From Brucella rhizosphaerae (GTDB lineage Bacteria > Pseudomonadota > Alphaproteobacteria > Rhizobiales > Rhizobiaceae), in NCBI RefSeq assembly GCF_002252475.1, contig NZ_NNRK01000035.1, forward strand, positions 248,001 through 312,000: 64,000 nucleotides of DNA. Reading direction: 5' to 3'. Position numbers and translations under genes: made by a program. A model generated the notes under the pieces. The model ran no database searches and was not told the DNA's origin. It saw nothing but the letters and a program-made list of their open reading frames with translations. Each line of letters opens with the position of its first letter. Position 1 is the stretch's first letter. Below, piece by piece: positions 18,897-27,507 of this stretch.

Positions 18897-19069
18897 AAGG
18901 CACTTAAATTATTGAAATTTATTAATTTATAGGCCGCCACCTGTCGGTGTTGCCAGAATGTAAGCATCGACGAAGATTGTTAATAGTTTATTTACCATGA
19001 CGAAAATAGATGCACCTGTGTGGCTTTTTTGCCATGGTGTTTCCTCATTTGTTGTTCACTAAGCGTCCA

Positions 19070-19077
19070 TTAACCAT
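19070..19077 (+). promoter_or_regulatory. Possible CtrA half-site TTAACCAT
   Basis: TTAACCAT, followed by a further TTAA-like step, lies about 90 bases upstream of the DUF882 gene. The octamer matches a known alternative CtrA-binding motif of alphaproteobacteria. Eight-base matches occur by chance, and similar ones are seen at 31518-31525 and near 36015, so support is weak. Confidence 0.25.
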
Positions 19078-19167
19078 TAAATCCGACAATCAGGGTTCAA
19101 GCATATTCGTTTCTCGAACTCTGATACGGCCCTTAGGGCGGACAACACGGTAAGGCGATATAATTCA

Positions 19168-21075
19168 ATGAGCAGGATATCGACCATTAAAGCGCGCTTG
19201 ACGAAAGTATGGACTGGATTGTCAGCTTCCGTATGTCGGGTTCGTTCTTCTGTTTCCGTATCTTTGGTTGCAGCCGCAGTCGTTACGGTATTGGCGCCGT
19301 CGCAGGCTTCTGCCGAAACCCGTACGCTCAGACTTTATTATGTCCATACCGGCGAAAAAGCAGAAATCACCTTCAAGCGGGACGGACGCTTTCTGCCTGA
19401 TGGTTTGAAGAAGCTGAACGTGTTCCTCCGCGACTGGCGTCGCAATGAACCGACCAAGATGGACCCGCGTCTGTTCGATCTGGTCTGGCAGGTTTATCGC
19501 TCTTCAGGCTCCAGCCAGTATATAACCGTTGTTTCCGCCTATCGTTCGCCGGCGACCAACAACATGTTGCGCTCGAAAACCAGTGGTGTGGCCAAGAAGA
19601 GCCAGCATACGCTGGGTCGCGCCATGGATTTTTTCATTCCCGGTGTTCCGCTTGCAAAACTGCGCGGCATCGGTATGCGCTATCAGATCGGCGGCGTTGG
19701 CTATTATCCGCGTTCCGGTTCGCCTTTCGTGCACATGGACGTGGGCAATGTACGCTCCTGGCCACGTATGAGCCGACGCGAATTGCTCGCGCTGTTCCCT
19801 GACGGCAAGACTGCCCACCTTCCGGCTGATGGCAAGCCATTGCCGGGCTATGAGCAGGCACTTGCGATGATTGAAAAGCGTAAGGCTGGTGGCGGTGGCG
19901 TCATGATGGCCAGCAATGCTGCACCACGTAAGAGCAAGACGCTGTTTGGTGCGCTGTTCGGCGGCGGTGGTGCTGACGAAGAAGAAGATAACGGCAATGA
20001 TTCCGCGCCCGCTCCGGCGACGGTTCGTCCGGCCCGTGCTGCGCCTGCGCGTCAGGCTCCGGCAGTCGCGCCGCCTGCACCTGTCCAGCAGCCGGAAGCT
20101 ATGATTGCGGCCTTGCCGACCCGTGCGGCACCAGTGCCTATGCAGGCCCCACGTCCTGAAGCAACCGTTGAAGTGCCACAACAGGCTGAGGAAGTGCCTG
20201 TTGCTGCTCTCAATGTTCCGATCCCGGCCCGTAAACCGGCAAACGCCGTACAGGAAGCGATTGCACTTGCATCCGCTGCCCAACCTGGTGATGCTGCTGC
20301 GCAAGAGATCGCCGACGCTGGTACTAATCCGCTGATGACCGGTTTCGTTCCAATTCCGTCCATACGTCCGCAGCAGGAAGCCGCTACACAGATTGCCTCT
20401 GCTGCTGCAGTTCCGAGTACCCGTCCTGAACGCGACCAGTTGAACCCGCAGGATGCAATTGCTCAGATCGTGAATAACGCTCCTGATGGGGCAACGACTG
20501 TCGCCGATGCTGGCAACGCAATTCAGCAGGGTGCCGCCGCAGCTTATCCTGTTCCGAAGGAGGCCCCGCGTGCTAATACGCAACTGGCCATGGTCTCGAA
20601 GAAAGATGAAATCGGTGAGCTGATTGCCCCGCCGGAAGATGATTTCGACACCCAGCCCGTGGCATCTGCAAAGCGTGAACCTGCAAAGATTGTGCCAGTG
20701 AAGACGGCTTCGATAGCCAGAGCAGTGCCTGCTCCAGCGCGTCAGCATGTTGCAGCCGTTGGCAGTGGAGCCAAGAACAGTGCCCGTTCTTCGGGCAAGG
20801 GTGATCGCCACGCCGCCAAGGCAAGTTCGCGTCCAAGCCCTGTTGTGCAGCCGGCAGCGATCCCAGCTTCTGCTGTTGCTATGTCTTCTGATTCCGTTTC
20901 GCAGACGGCACCAGCGACCAATCCGAACCTGCGCAATGACGCGATGCGTACCGCACCTGCAATGGTCTACACAGCTGGCTTCCAGCGTGGTGACCTGCCA
21001 AGCGAACGTGCTAATCAGTTCAGTGGCAATGCCGTCACCTTCCTGACGGTGGCAAAGTTCACTGAAACCAATTGA
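19168..21075 (+). CDS. Exported DUF882 (YcbK/M15-like) cell-wall protein with long Ala/Pro-rich tail
   Basis: 635 residues. A long basic N-terminus and hydrophobic core ending SQASA at about 49 form a signal peptide. The DUF882 domain (about 50-205) has the M15-peptidase metal and catalytic pattern: H147 in SQHTLG, D154 in RAMDFF, and H189/D191 in FVHMDVG. E. coli YcbK (MepK) of this family is a murein endopeptidase cutting crosslinks. The remaining 420 residues are Ala, Pro, Val and Gln-rich and without recognisable domains, perhaps a wall-spanning spacer. The gene is monocistronic, with 271 bases upstream and a strong terminator after it. Confidence 0.85.
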   Translation: MSRISTIKARLTKVWTGLSASVCRVRSSVSVSLVAAAVVTVLAPSQASAETRTLRLYYVHTGEKAEITFKRDGRFLPDGLKKLNVFLRDWRRNEPTKMDPRLFDLVWQVYRSSGSSQYITVVSAYRSPATNNMLRSKTSGVAKKSQHTLGRAMDFFIPGVPLAKLRGIGMRYQIGGVGYYPRSGSPFVHMDVGNVRSWPRMSRRELLALFPDGKTAHLPADGKPLPGYEQALAMIEKRKAGGGGVMMASNAAPRKSKTLFGALFGGGGADEEEDNGNDSAPAPATVRPARAAPARQAPAVAPPAPVQQPEAMIAALPTRAAPVPMQAPRPEATVEVPQQAEEVPVAALNVPIPARKPANAVQEAIALASAAQPGDAAAQEIADAGTNPLMTGFVPIPSIRPQQEAATQIASAAAVPSTRPERDQLNPQDAIAQIVNNAPDGATTVADAGNAIQQGAAAAYPVPKEAPRANTQLAMVSKKDEIGELIAPPEDDFDTQPVASAKREPAKIVPVKTASIARAVPAPARQHVAAVGSGAKNSARSSGKGDRHAAKASSRPSPVVQPAAIPASAVAMSSDSVSQTAPATNPNLRNDAMRTAPAMVYTAGFQRGDLPSERANQFSGNAVTFLTVAKFTETN

Positions 21076-21094
21076 TCGCTTAACAGATTAAAGA

Positions 21095-21121
21095 AAAGGG
21101 GCCTTTGAGGCCCCTTTTTTT
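21095..21121 (+). terminator. Rho-independent terminator after the DUF882 gene
   Basis: GGGGCC at 21098-21103 pairs with GGCCCC at 21109-21114 around TTTGA, preceded by A-residues and followed by a seven-T run. Confidence 0.92.
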
Positions 21122-21203
21122 GTTCATGAAATTCATTTTTCTTAGCGCCGAACTGATTCAGTAAGATCAGCCAGATCGGAGCTCTTATTTTTTTGTGCTC
21201 CCA

Positions 21204-21247
21204 CGCACCCCGAAAGCCGTTTCGCACTTTTCGGGATGCGCTTTCAG
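21204..21247. repeat. Palindromic intergenic repeat (hairpin-2 type) at the 3' end of eda
   Basis: A 12-bp stem with one mismatch (21204-21215 with 21229-21240) carries the CCCGAAA/TTTCGGG core common in Rhizobiales intergenic repeats. The trailing CTTTCAG contains the eda stop codon (TCA read as TGA on the minus strand). It belongs with the copies at 34030-34139 and 51975-52080. Confidence 0.65.
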
Positions 21248-21882
21248 CCTTTTAGACCTGCGGCTTCACTTGCCAGTTTGGTGATGGCGTCCCAGTCGCC
21301 TGCTTCAACCAATTCCTTTGGTGCAACCCATGAGCCGCCGACGCAAATAACGTTTGGCAGCGAGAGATAGGTTTTAGCGTTTGCAAGGCTAATGCCACCT
21401 GTTGGGCAGAAGAAGGTGCCCGCCAATGGCGATGACATCGCTTTCAGGAAAGGCGCGCCACCCGCCTGTTCGGCCGGGAAGAATTTCAGATGCGTATAAC
21501 CTTCTTCACGCAATGCCAGCATTTCGCTTGGCGTGATAGCAGCAGGCAAAAGTGGCACATCGCTGTCGTTGGCTGCAGCAATAATGTATTTCGTGACACC
21601 CGGGCTCACGATAAAGCGTGAACCTGCTTTGGCAGCATCTTCATACTGTTTTGCATTGAGAATTGTGCCTGCGCCGACGATTGCCTCTGGCACTTCCGAT
21701 GCAACCGCGCGGATTGCGTCCAGTGCAGCAGCAGTGCGCAAGGTGATCTCGATTGCGGGCAAACCACCTTTGGCAAGCGCACGGGCCAGTGGAACGGCAT
21801 GTTCGACCTTGTCGATCAGCAATACTGGAATAACTGGTTGGCCTTGCAACACGGGAACGAGAAGATCGGTTTTCTGTGGCAT
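21244..21882 (-). CDS. eda: KDPG/KHG aldolase
   Basis: A 212-residue class I aldolase splitting 2-keto-3-deoxy-6-phosphogluconate into pyruvate and glyceraldehyde 3-phosphate (Entner-Doudoroff pathway). Conserved parts are GLPAIEITLRT with the Glu base, VGAGTILN, FIVSPG, and the Schiff-base Lys in THLKFFPAE. A GG(I/V)-phosphate-site segment CPTGGI follows. The length equals E. coli Eda (213). It is monocistronic, with no edd beside it. The stop lies inside a palindromic repeat. Confidence 0.95.
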   Translation of the reverse strand: MPQKTDLLVPVLQGQPVIPVLLIDKVEHAVPLARALAKGGLPAIEITLRTAAALDAIRAVASEVPEAIVGAGTILNAKQYEDAAKAGSRFIVSPGVTKYIIAAANDSDVPLLPAAITPSEMLALREEGYTHLKFFPAEQAGGAPFLKAMSSPLAGTFFCPTGGISLANAKTYLSLPNVICVGGSWVAPKELVEAGDWDAITKLASEAAGLKG

Positions 21883-22007
21883 GGGCTTGCTCTTCTGCTT
21901 GAAATTGAATGGCTAAAATCGATTTAGAGTGCGCTGGCTTGTTTGTCTACCGTAGCTGCCAGAATGCTGGGCATCAAAACCGATGCGTGGGCATGGCTAT
22001 TGAGCGC

Positions 22008-22619
22008 TCAGGCCGCTTGCAACATGTGGCTCAGACTTCTGTTCCATCGCTCAAAGGCTGACGCCATGCGGCTGTCATATTGGTTGCGCGCAAATGCCGG
22101 TCCGTTATAGCGACGGGCAAATGTGCGCCAGTCGCGCGCCCGCAGTGTTTCGTGTAACCCGGCCTTTTCAATGAAGCGCAACATCAACCGGACTTGGCCC
22201 GCAACGTCGCTGCGCGCTTCTGCAACCAGTTCATCGACATTCTGGTAACCAAGCCAATTCCAGTGTGCGCCCATCACCTGGCCCAGACCCCAGGATGTGG
22301 ATTCGAGCGCCGCCTTTTTGTGGATCGACATGGCTCGTTCCAGCAGAAGCCAGCGCTCCCGCTGTGTCTTGGGATTGCGTATGCGCCCGGCATCAGGAGC
22401 GGATAGCCCCGCCTGACGGGCCTGATCGCGAATGCGGCCCGAAAGCCTGCGGTCGAAGTAATGCCCTTCAAAGCGGATAGCCGGTTCCTTTTTGCCATTG
22501 ATATCAAAGAGGGCGCGGCCGCCACTTTCCACTTCTGCGACTGCCAGAAGGGCAGCGGCTTCAATTCCCGCGTGACCCGCCATTGAAATGATTGCTGCGA
22601 ACGTATCGGTGTCAAACAT
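22008..22619 (-). CDS. N-acetylmuramidase-domain protein (DUF3380-like)
   Basis: 203 residues, essentially one peptidoglycan-hydrolase domain. The block AVAEVESGG with likely catalytic Glu, AIRFEGHYF and ESTSWGLGQVMGAHWNWLGY fit the N-acetylmuramidase family found in phage endolysins and some chromosomal proteins. There is no signal peptide or membrane segment, so export would need another route such as a holin. No phage genes flank it. ATG 22619, with AGGATA upstream, is preferred over an in-frame TTG at 22637. Confidence 0.75.
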   Translation of the reverse strand: MFDTDTFAAIISMAGHAGIEAAALLAVAEVESGGRALFDINGKKEPAIRFEGHYFDRRLSGRIRDQARQAGLSAPDAGRIRNPKTQRERWLLLERAMSIHKKAALESTSWGLGQVMGAHWNWLGYQNVDELVAEARSDVAGQVRLMLRFIEKAGLHETLRARDWRTFARRYNGPAFARNQYDSRMASAFERWNRSLSHMLQAA

Positions 22620-22748
22620 CTGAATTATCCTCTGCAAACTGCGTTTATCGAGGCCAGATTGTCGCTGCTCTGAAGACTAGGGGGATAAATAACTTGAATT
22701 TGCCGCGTTCGAGGACTAGTTCGAAGGAAATTTGGAAGAGATCGAACG

Positions 22749-23669
22749 ATGAGCAATCTGCCTTTTACTGTTGCTGCCCTTTATTGCTTTGCGCGTTTGC
22801 CGCAATATGAAAGCCTGCGTGAGCCGCTGGCCGAACTTTGCTGCTCGAACGGGATCAAGGGAACGCTGCTGCTCGCAGCCGAAGGCATCAACGGCACAGT
22901 TGCAGGCACTCAGCCAGCGATTGAGAAGCTGGTTGCTTACATCACGGCAATCCCGGAACTGGCCAATCCGGAACTCAAATACTCTCATGCCAGTGAAATG
23001 CCGTTTTACCGTATGAAAGTGCGGCTGAAGCGCGAAATCGTCACCATGGGCGTTGACGGGATTGATCCGCTGAACAGCGTTGGCACTTACATTGCGCCGA
23101 AGGACTGGAATGCACTAATTGCCGATGAAGACACAGTCGTCGTCGATACGCGCAACGATTACGAATATGCAATCGGCACGTTTGAAGGTGCGCTTGACCC
23201 GAACACCAAGACCTTTCGTGAATTTCCGGAATGGGTTGAGCAGAACCGCGACAAGCTCGAAGGCAAGAAGATTGCCATGTTTTGCACAGGCGGTATTCGT
23301 TGCGAAAAGGCGACTGCATTCGTCAAAGGTCTGGGCTTTGACGACGTATTTCACCTTAAGGGCGGCATTCTTAAGTATCTTGAGGAAGTACCGAGCGAAG
23401 AAAGCATGTGGAATGGCGAATGCTTTGTGTTCGACGAGCGCGTTGCTATCGGCCATGGTCTGACCGAAAGCGACATCGAGCTTTGCCGCGCCTGCCGTCG
23501 TCCGGTCACCGCTGAAGACAAGCTTTCCAGGTTTTTCGAGGAAGGCATTTCTTGCGCGGGTTGTTATGACGAGCGCACCCCGGAAGATCGTGCACGGTTT
23601 GCCGAGCGTGAAAAGCAGGTCAAACTTGCCAAGCTGCGCGGCTCAAGCCACAAGCACATAGGACGCTAA
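22749..23669 (+). CDS. trhO: tRNA uridine 5-hydroxylase TrhO (rhodanese family)
   Basis: A 306-residue protein with an N-terminal acylphosphatase-like domain and a central rhodanese domain (about 115-225) with active-site Cys in [14 protein letters not shown]-terminal Cys-rich metal-site-like segment follows (CRACRRPV, then CAGCYDE). TrhO (YceA) uses oxygen to hydroxylate U34 of some tRNAs on the way to 5-methoxyuridine or cmo5U. GGAAGAG precedes ATG 22749. It is monocistronic and divergent from the muramidase gene. Confidence 0.93.
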   Translation: MSNLPFTVAALYCFARLPQYESLREPLAELCCSNGIKGTLLLAAEGINGTVAGTQPAIEKLVAYITAIPELANPELKYSHASEMPFYRMKVRLKREIVTMGVDGIDPLNSVGTYIAPKDWNALIADEDTVVVDTRNDYEYAIGTFEGALDPNTKTFREFPEWVEQNRDKLEGKKIAMFCTGGIRCEKATAFVKGLGFDDVFHLKGGILKYLEEVPSEESMWNGECFVFDERVAIGHGLTESDIELCRACRRPVTAEDKLSRFFEEGISCAGCYDERTPEDRARFAEREKQVKLAKLRGSSHKHIGR

Positions 23670-24036
23670 CCGCGTTCTTACTTGTTAATGCGCGTCTTTA
23701 CTCGAAAACCGCTCTACCCTTTTCGGGCACGAGCTTCATTCTGATGCGGTTCTTTTGCCGCATTGTTCCCGTCAGGACTAGCCAAAGCTAAAACACCTCT
23801 TTAAGGTGACCTCGTTTTCAGAACGATATGAATTCGTTATGGAAATTTGGGCGGCTTTTGCATGGACGCCCGTGTGAAAAGGGTCTGACGGCATCCGGGT
23901 CGCGTTTGCCTCCATCATACCCATCATCGCAAGTCGAAGCATCAAACTGAAACGTGATGCTCGAACAAAACAGCGTCGGATTTCTCCGGCGTGTGATGAT
24001 GTTTGCCCAAAATTACGGGCACTATGGAGGCTTACA
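23670..24036 (+). other. 367-base intergenic region upstream of modA
   Basis: No gene seen. It holds a degraded palindromic repeat just after trhO (CGAAAA at 23703-23708 with TTTTCG at 23720-23725), and a small inverted repeat AACGA-N7-TCGTT at 23823-23839. The latter could be a molybdate-regulator site because arms and spacing loosely resemble ModE boxes. A clear AGG ribosome site for modA is at the end (GGAGG before ATG 24037). Confidence 0.5.
23823..23839. promoter_or_regulatory. Candidate ModE-type operator upstream of modABC
   Basis: An inverted repeat with 5-bp arms AACGA and TCGTT around TATGAAT lies 198 bases before modA. ModE sites have A/T-rich halves with CG at the outer edges. 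The match is partial, so this is a guess from position. Confidence 0.25.
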
Positions 24037-24792
24037 ATGAAAAAACTTATCGCCGCATTGCTTATCACAGTTGCCGCTGGTGTTGCTTCGGTTGCACATG
24101 CCGCCGACAAGGTTACGGTTTTTGCCGCAGCCAGCATGAAGGATGTGATTGAGGAAGCCGCCAGGCAGATCAAGGCCAAGGATGGTACAGAAGTCGTTGC
24201 TTCCTTTGCATCGTCTTCGGTTCTGGCGAAGCAGATTGAACAGGGTGCGCCAGCACAGATTTTCATTTCTGCCGATCTCGACTGGATGGATTACGTCGAG
24301 AAAGCCGATCAGATCGACAAGGCTTCGCGCAAGGTGATTGCCGGCAATGCGCTGGTTATTGCGACACAGAAGGAAACACCAAAGGGTGAGGCCAAGGAAT
24401 TGCTGAACGCTGGTCGTTTCGCAATGGGCGATCCGTCAAATGTGCCCGCCGGTAAGTACGGCAAGGCCGCACTTGAAAAGCTCGATATCTGGAAAGACGT
24501 CGAAAAGAATGCGGTCTTCACTGAGAATGTCCGTGTGGCACTGCAATATGTGAGCCGTGCAGAAGTGAAGGCGGCGATTGTCTATGCATCCGATCGCGCT
24601 GCAGCACCTGAACTCGTAGAAGCTTATCGTTTCCCGGCCTCCAGCCATGCGCCTATCCTTTATCCGGCAGCTCTGATTGCAAAGAATGAAAGCGATGCCG
24701 CAAAGGCATTCCTTGCTTTCCTTGAAAGTGATGCCGGACAGGCTATCATCAAGGACAAGGGTTTTGTCGGAGCTGCAGAGGCTGCTGAGTAA
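24037..24792 (+). CDS. modA: Molybdate ABC transporter, periplasmic binding protein
   Basis: A 251-residue exported protein. The signal peptide MKKLIAALLITVAAGVASVAHA is cleaved about residue 22. Family blocks include VTVFAAASMKDVIEE, ASFASSSVLAKQIEQGAPA with oxyanion-binding Ser residues, FISADLDWMDY and GDPSNVPAGKYG. It captures molybdate (or tungstate) for ModBC. It starts the modABC operon, 15 bases before modB. Confidence 0.95.
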   Translation: MKKLIAALLITVAAGVASVAHAADKVTVFAAASMKDVIEEAARQIKAKDGTEVVASFASSSVLAKQIEQGAPAQIFISADLDWMDYVEKADQIDKASRKVIAGNALVIATQKETPKGEAKELLNAGRFAMGDPSNVPAGKYGKAALEKLDIWKDVEKNAVFTENVRVALQYVSRAEVKAAIVYASDRAAAPELVEAYRFPASSHAPILYPAALIAKNESDAAKAFLAFLESDAGQAIIKDKGFVGAAEAAE

Positions 24793-24807
24793 TGATGGCC
24801 AATAACG

Positions 24808-25488
24808 ATGGAAAGTAATGTCTGGCAGATTGTTGCTCTGTCGCTCCGGGTTGCCGGAATAGCCATCATTGTCGCGCTGCCAGTCGCCTTTCTCGTCGCG
24901 TGGATTCTTGCCCGGTTCAATTTTCCGGGCAAGTCACTGGTGCAAGCCGTCGTCACCATGCCGCTGGTTCTGCCACCGGTCGTGACGGGCTACCTGCTGC
25001 TGATCCTGTTCGGATCGCGCGGGTCTCTTGGTGCACCCTTGCAGGAATGGCTCGGCCTTTCCTTCTCTTTCCGCTGGACCGGTGCAGCACTGGCTGCCGG
25101 GGTCATGGCGTTTCCGCTGCTTGTCCGCCCTATACGTCTTTCAATCGAAGGGTTAGATCGTGGACTTGAAGAAGCGGCGCGCACACTTGGCGCAAACAGG
25201 TTCGTCGCATTCTGCACAGTGATTTTGCCGCCATTGCTGCCCGGCATTCTGGCCGGCGCAGTCTTGGGCTTTGCCAAAGCGTTGGGAGAGTTTGGCGCAA
25301 CCATAACCTTTGTCTCCAACATTCCCGGCGAAACGCAAACGCTATCGCTGGCGATCTATGCATTGTTGCAGACGCCAACCGGTGATGCCGAAGCCTTCCG
25401 TCTGATTGCGATCTCCGCAGGCATTTCCATTGCCGCCGTTGTCTTGTCCGAGTGGTTGCAGCGCAGGCTTGCAGGAGAAGCGAAATGA
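24808..25488 (+). CDS. modB: Molybdate ABC transporter, permease
   Basis: A 226-residue inner-membrane permease with five or six helices. The EAA loop reads EEAARTLGANRFVAFCTVILPPLLPG, and the neighbouring ALGEFGATITFVSNIPGETQTL is diagnostic for ModB. The length matches E. coli ModB (229). Its stop TGA overlaps the modC ATG by 4 bases, giving translational coupling. Confidence 0.95.
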   Translation: MESNVWQIVALSLRVAGIAIIVALPVAFLVAWILARFNFPGKSLVQAVVTMPLVLPPVVTGYLLLILFGSRGSLGAPLQEWLGLSFSFRWTGAALAAGVMAFPLLVRPIRLSIEGLDRGLEEAARTLGANRFVAFCTVILPPLLPGILAGAVLGFAKALGEFGATITFVSNIPGETQTLSLAIYALLQTPTGDAEAFRLIAISAGISIAAVVLSEWLQRRLAGEAK

Positions 25489-26564
25489 GTGGGCTCGAAG
25501 TTTCCGTCGCAGGACGCAACGGCAAATTTGCTGTCGAAGCCGATTTCGCCGCTCGCTGGGGTGTCACGGCATTGTTCGGCCATTCGGGTGCTGGCAAAAC
25601 AACGTTGCTCAAGATGATAGCCGGGACGCTGCGCCCGGAAAGTGGACGGATAGCCGTTGGCGACTTCACGCTTTTCGATGCTGAGAAGGGCATAAATCTG
25701 CCGCCTGAAAAGCGGCGCATCGGCTATGTGTTTCAGGAAGCGCGGTTGTTTCCGCATATGAGCGTGAAGCGCAATCTGACTTATGCGCGCTGGGCTGGAA
25801 AGCGGCAGAACACACGCAGCTTCGATGAAGTTGTAAAACTGCTCGGCATCGAACCTCTTTTGGACCGTCGTCCATCAACGCTTTCTGGTGGTGAACGGCA
25901 GCGTGTGGCGATTGGTCGTGCGCTTTTGTCTGATCCGGCACTCCTGCTGCTCGATGAGCCGCTTTCATCGCTCGATCATGCACGTCGCCAGGAAATATTG
26001 CCGTTTATTGAGCGGTTGCGCGATGAAAGCCATGTACCCATCGTCTATGTAAGCCACGAAATTGATGAGGTGGCGCGGCTTGCAGACGAAATCGTGCTGC
26101 TATCGGGCGGCAGAGTGCAGGCAAGCGGCGGGGCGGCTGACATTTTTCCGCTGATCGACGGCGAGAGCGAGGGAGCTGGCGTGTTGCTCGAAGGCACAGT
26201 TTCAACTTATGACGAGCGCTACAAACTGGCGGACATTGATCTCGGCGGAAGCACGTTCCAGCTTAGCGACGCGGGTCTGACGCAGAACATGCATGTGCGT
26301 CTTCGCGTCCGCGCGCGCGATGTTTCCATTGCACGCAAAGCACCCGATGCGATCAGCATTCGCAACGTGCTGCCTGTTTCCATCACTGCAATCGAAACCA
26401 GTGAGGGACCGAACGCGCATATTGCGCTCGATTTTCAGGGGCGTCGTCTCGGAGCCCGTCTGACACGTCGTTCGGTTGATGATCTTGGCTTGGCAGTGGG
26501 TGATCGGGTTGTCGCCCTGATCAAGGCTGTTTCGGTTGATCGGGCTGCAATCAGGGAAAAGTAA
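25485..26564 (+). CDS. modC: Molybdate ABC transporter, ATPase
   Basis: A 359-residue ATPase with Walker A GHSGAGKTT, Q-loop YVFQEARLFPHMSV, signature LSGGERQRVAIGRALL, Walker B LLLLDEPLSSLD and H-loop VYVSHEIDEV. A C-terminal TOBE (molybdate-binding) domain lies at about 290-355. The length fits ModC (352 in E. coli). The ATG at 25485 overlaps the modB stop; the longer frame to 25452 is not needed. Confidence 0.96.
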   Translation: MSGLEVSVAGRNGKFAVEADFAARWGVTALFGHSGAGKTTLLKMIAGTLRPESGRIAVGDFTLFDAEKGINLPPEKRRIGYVFQEARLFPHMSVKRNLTYARWAGKRQNTRSFDEVVKLLGIEPLLDRRPSTLSGGERQRVAIGRALLSDPALLLLDEPLSSLDHARRQEILPFIERLRDESHVPIVYVSHEIDEVARLADEIVLLSGGRVQASGGAADIFPLIDGESEGAGVLLEGTVSTYDERYKLADIDLGGSTFQLSDAGLTQNMHVRLRVRARDVSIARKAPDAISIRNVLPVSITAIETSEGPNAHIALDFQGRRLGARLTRRSVDDLGLAVGDRVVALIKAVSVDRAAIREK

Positions 26565-26633
26565 GGGTGACAATTTTCCTGTTTTAGTCGCGCATCTTTT
26601 ATGCTCCTTGTGTTGGTACATGGGAGCATAGAA

Positions 26634-27311
26634 ATGACTGATTTGCGGAACTGGACCACTCGCCCGAAACCTGAACGTAAAACGCTGGAAGGCCGTTATG
26701 TCAGGCTTGAACCGCTCGATGCAGCCAAACACGGTGACGAGCTTTTTGCCGCTTCGTCCGTGACCGACGCGGATCAGCGGTTCACATGGCTGTTCGAGGT
26801 TCCGCCTGCGACACGCGAGGCTTTTGAACCCTGGCTTGAAAAGGTATCGAGCAGCGAAGATCCACTGTTCTTTGCAGTCATCGATAAGGCAAGTGGCAAG
26901 GTCGCTGGTCGTCAGGCATTGATGCGTATCGATCCGGTTCATGGAGCGATCGAGATCGGTAATATTTACTGGGGACCGCTTGTGTCGCGCAAACCGGCTG
27001 CGACTGAAGCGCAGTTCCTGTTCATGCAGTATATTTTCGACGAGCTTGGCTATCGTCGCTATGAATGGAAGTGCAACGACAATAATGCACCTTCCAAGCG
27101 CGCTGCGGAGCGGTTCGGCTTTCATTTTGAAGGCACCTTCCGTCAGCACATGGTGACAAAGGGAAATAACCGCGACACATCATGGTTTTCTGTCATCGAC
27201 AGTGAATGGCCCGAGCTGAAACAGGCCTATCAGGCATGGCTTGCGCCAGAAAATTTTGATAATGAGGGTCAGCAGTTTAGAAAATTAGAGGATTTTCGCA
27301 TTGGTGGCTGA
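26634..27311 (+). CDS. GNAT acetyltransferase, RimJ/RimL-like
   Basis: A 225-residue protein of the GNAT_3 type. It shows RYVRLEPLDAAKHGDELF at the start, GRQALMRIDPVHGAIEIGNIYW in the core, and RYEWKCNDNNAPSKRAAERFGFHFEG, where the acetyl-CoA-site helix and following strand are typical. It could acetylate a protein N-terminus or a small amine; the substrate is not evident. ATG 26634 is chosen because GGAGC lies 7 bases upstream. It overlaps the next small gene by 8-11 bases. Confidence 0.85.
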   Translation: MTDLRNWTTRPKPERKTLEGRYVRLEPLDAAKHGDELFAASSVTDADQRFTWLFEVPPATREAFEPWLEKVSSSEDPLFFAVIDKASGKVAGRQALMRIDPVHGAIEIGNIYWGPLVSRKPAATEAQFLFMQYIFDELGYRRYEWKCNDNNAPSKRAAERFGFHFEGTFRQHMVTKGNNRDTSWFSVIDSEWPELKQAYQAWLAPENFDNEGQQFRKLEDFRIGG

Positions 27312-27507
27312 ACCGAAGAAGAGCAATCCGGCAATTGCCGCAGCAATCATCCTGATAAGCTTTGGTGTGCTCGCTTATTTCGTGCCGAGCATCATGATTG
27401 CTCTTGGCAAACGCTCGCATGTTGCAGCGGCTCTCTTCGCGATACTCTTCGTGCTTGGTTTTTTTGGCATATTCTGGCTGCGCTCGCGCCGCCAGAACAG
27501 GGACTAA
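27301..27507 (+). CDS. Small two-helix membrane protein
   Basis: 68 residues with two hydrophobic helices (about 11-31 and 41-60) and a basic C-terminus (LRSRRQNRD). It begins at TTG 27301 or GTG 27304 inside the end of the acetyltransferase gene, with AGAGGA upstream, so it is likely coupled to it. The last 4 bases overlap the convergent NicO gene. It is not a family I recognise. Confidence 0.6.
   Translation: MVAEPKKSNPAIAAAIILISFGVLAYFVPSIMIALGKRSHVAAALFAILFVLGFFGIFWLRSRRQNRD

Noticed and set aside
19504-20811. 435-codon minus-strand frame opposite the DUF882 gene
   Set aside because: Composition (Arg, Cys, His-rich) is that of a shadow of the Ala/Pro-rich gene.
22008-22619. Muramidase as evidence of a prophage
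   Set aside because: No integrase, capsid, holin or tail gene lies nearby; it is flanked by housekeeping genes.
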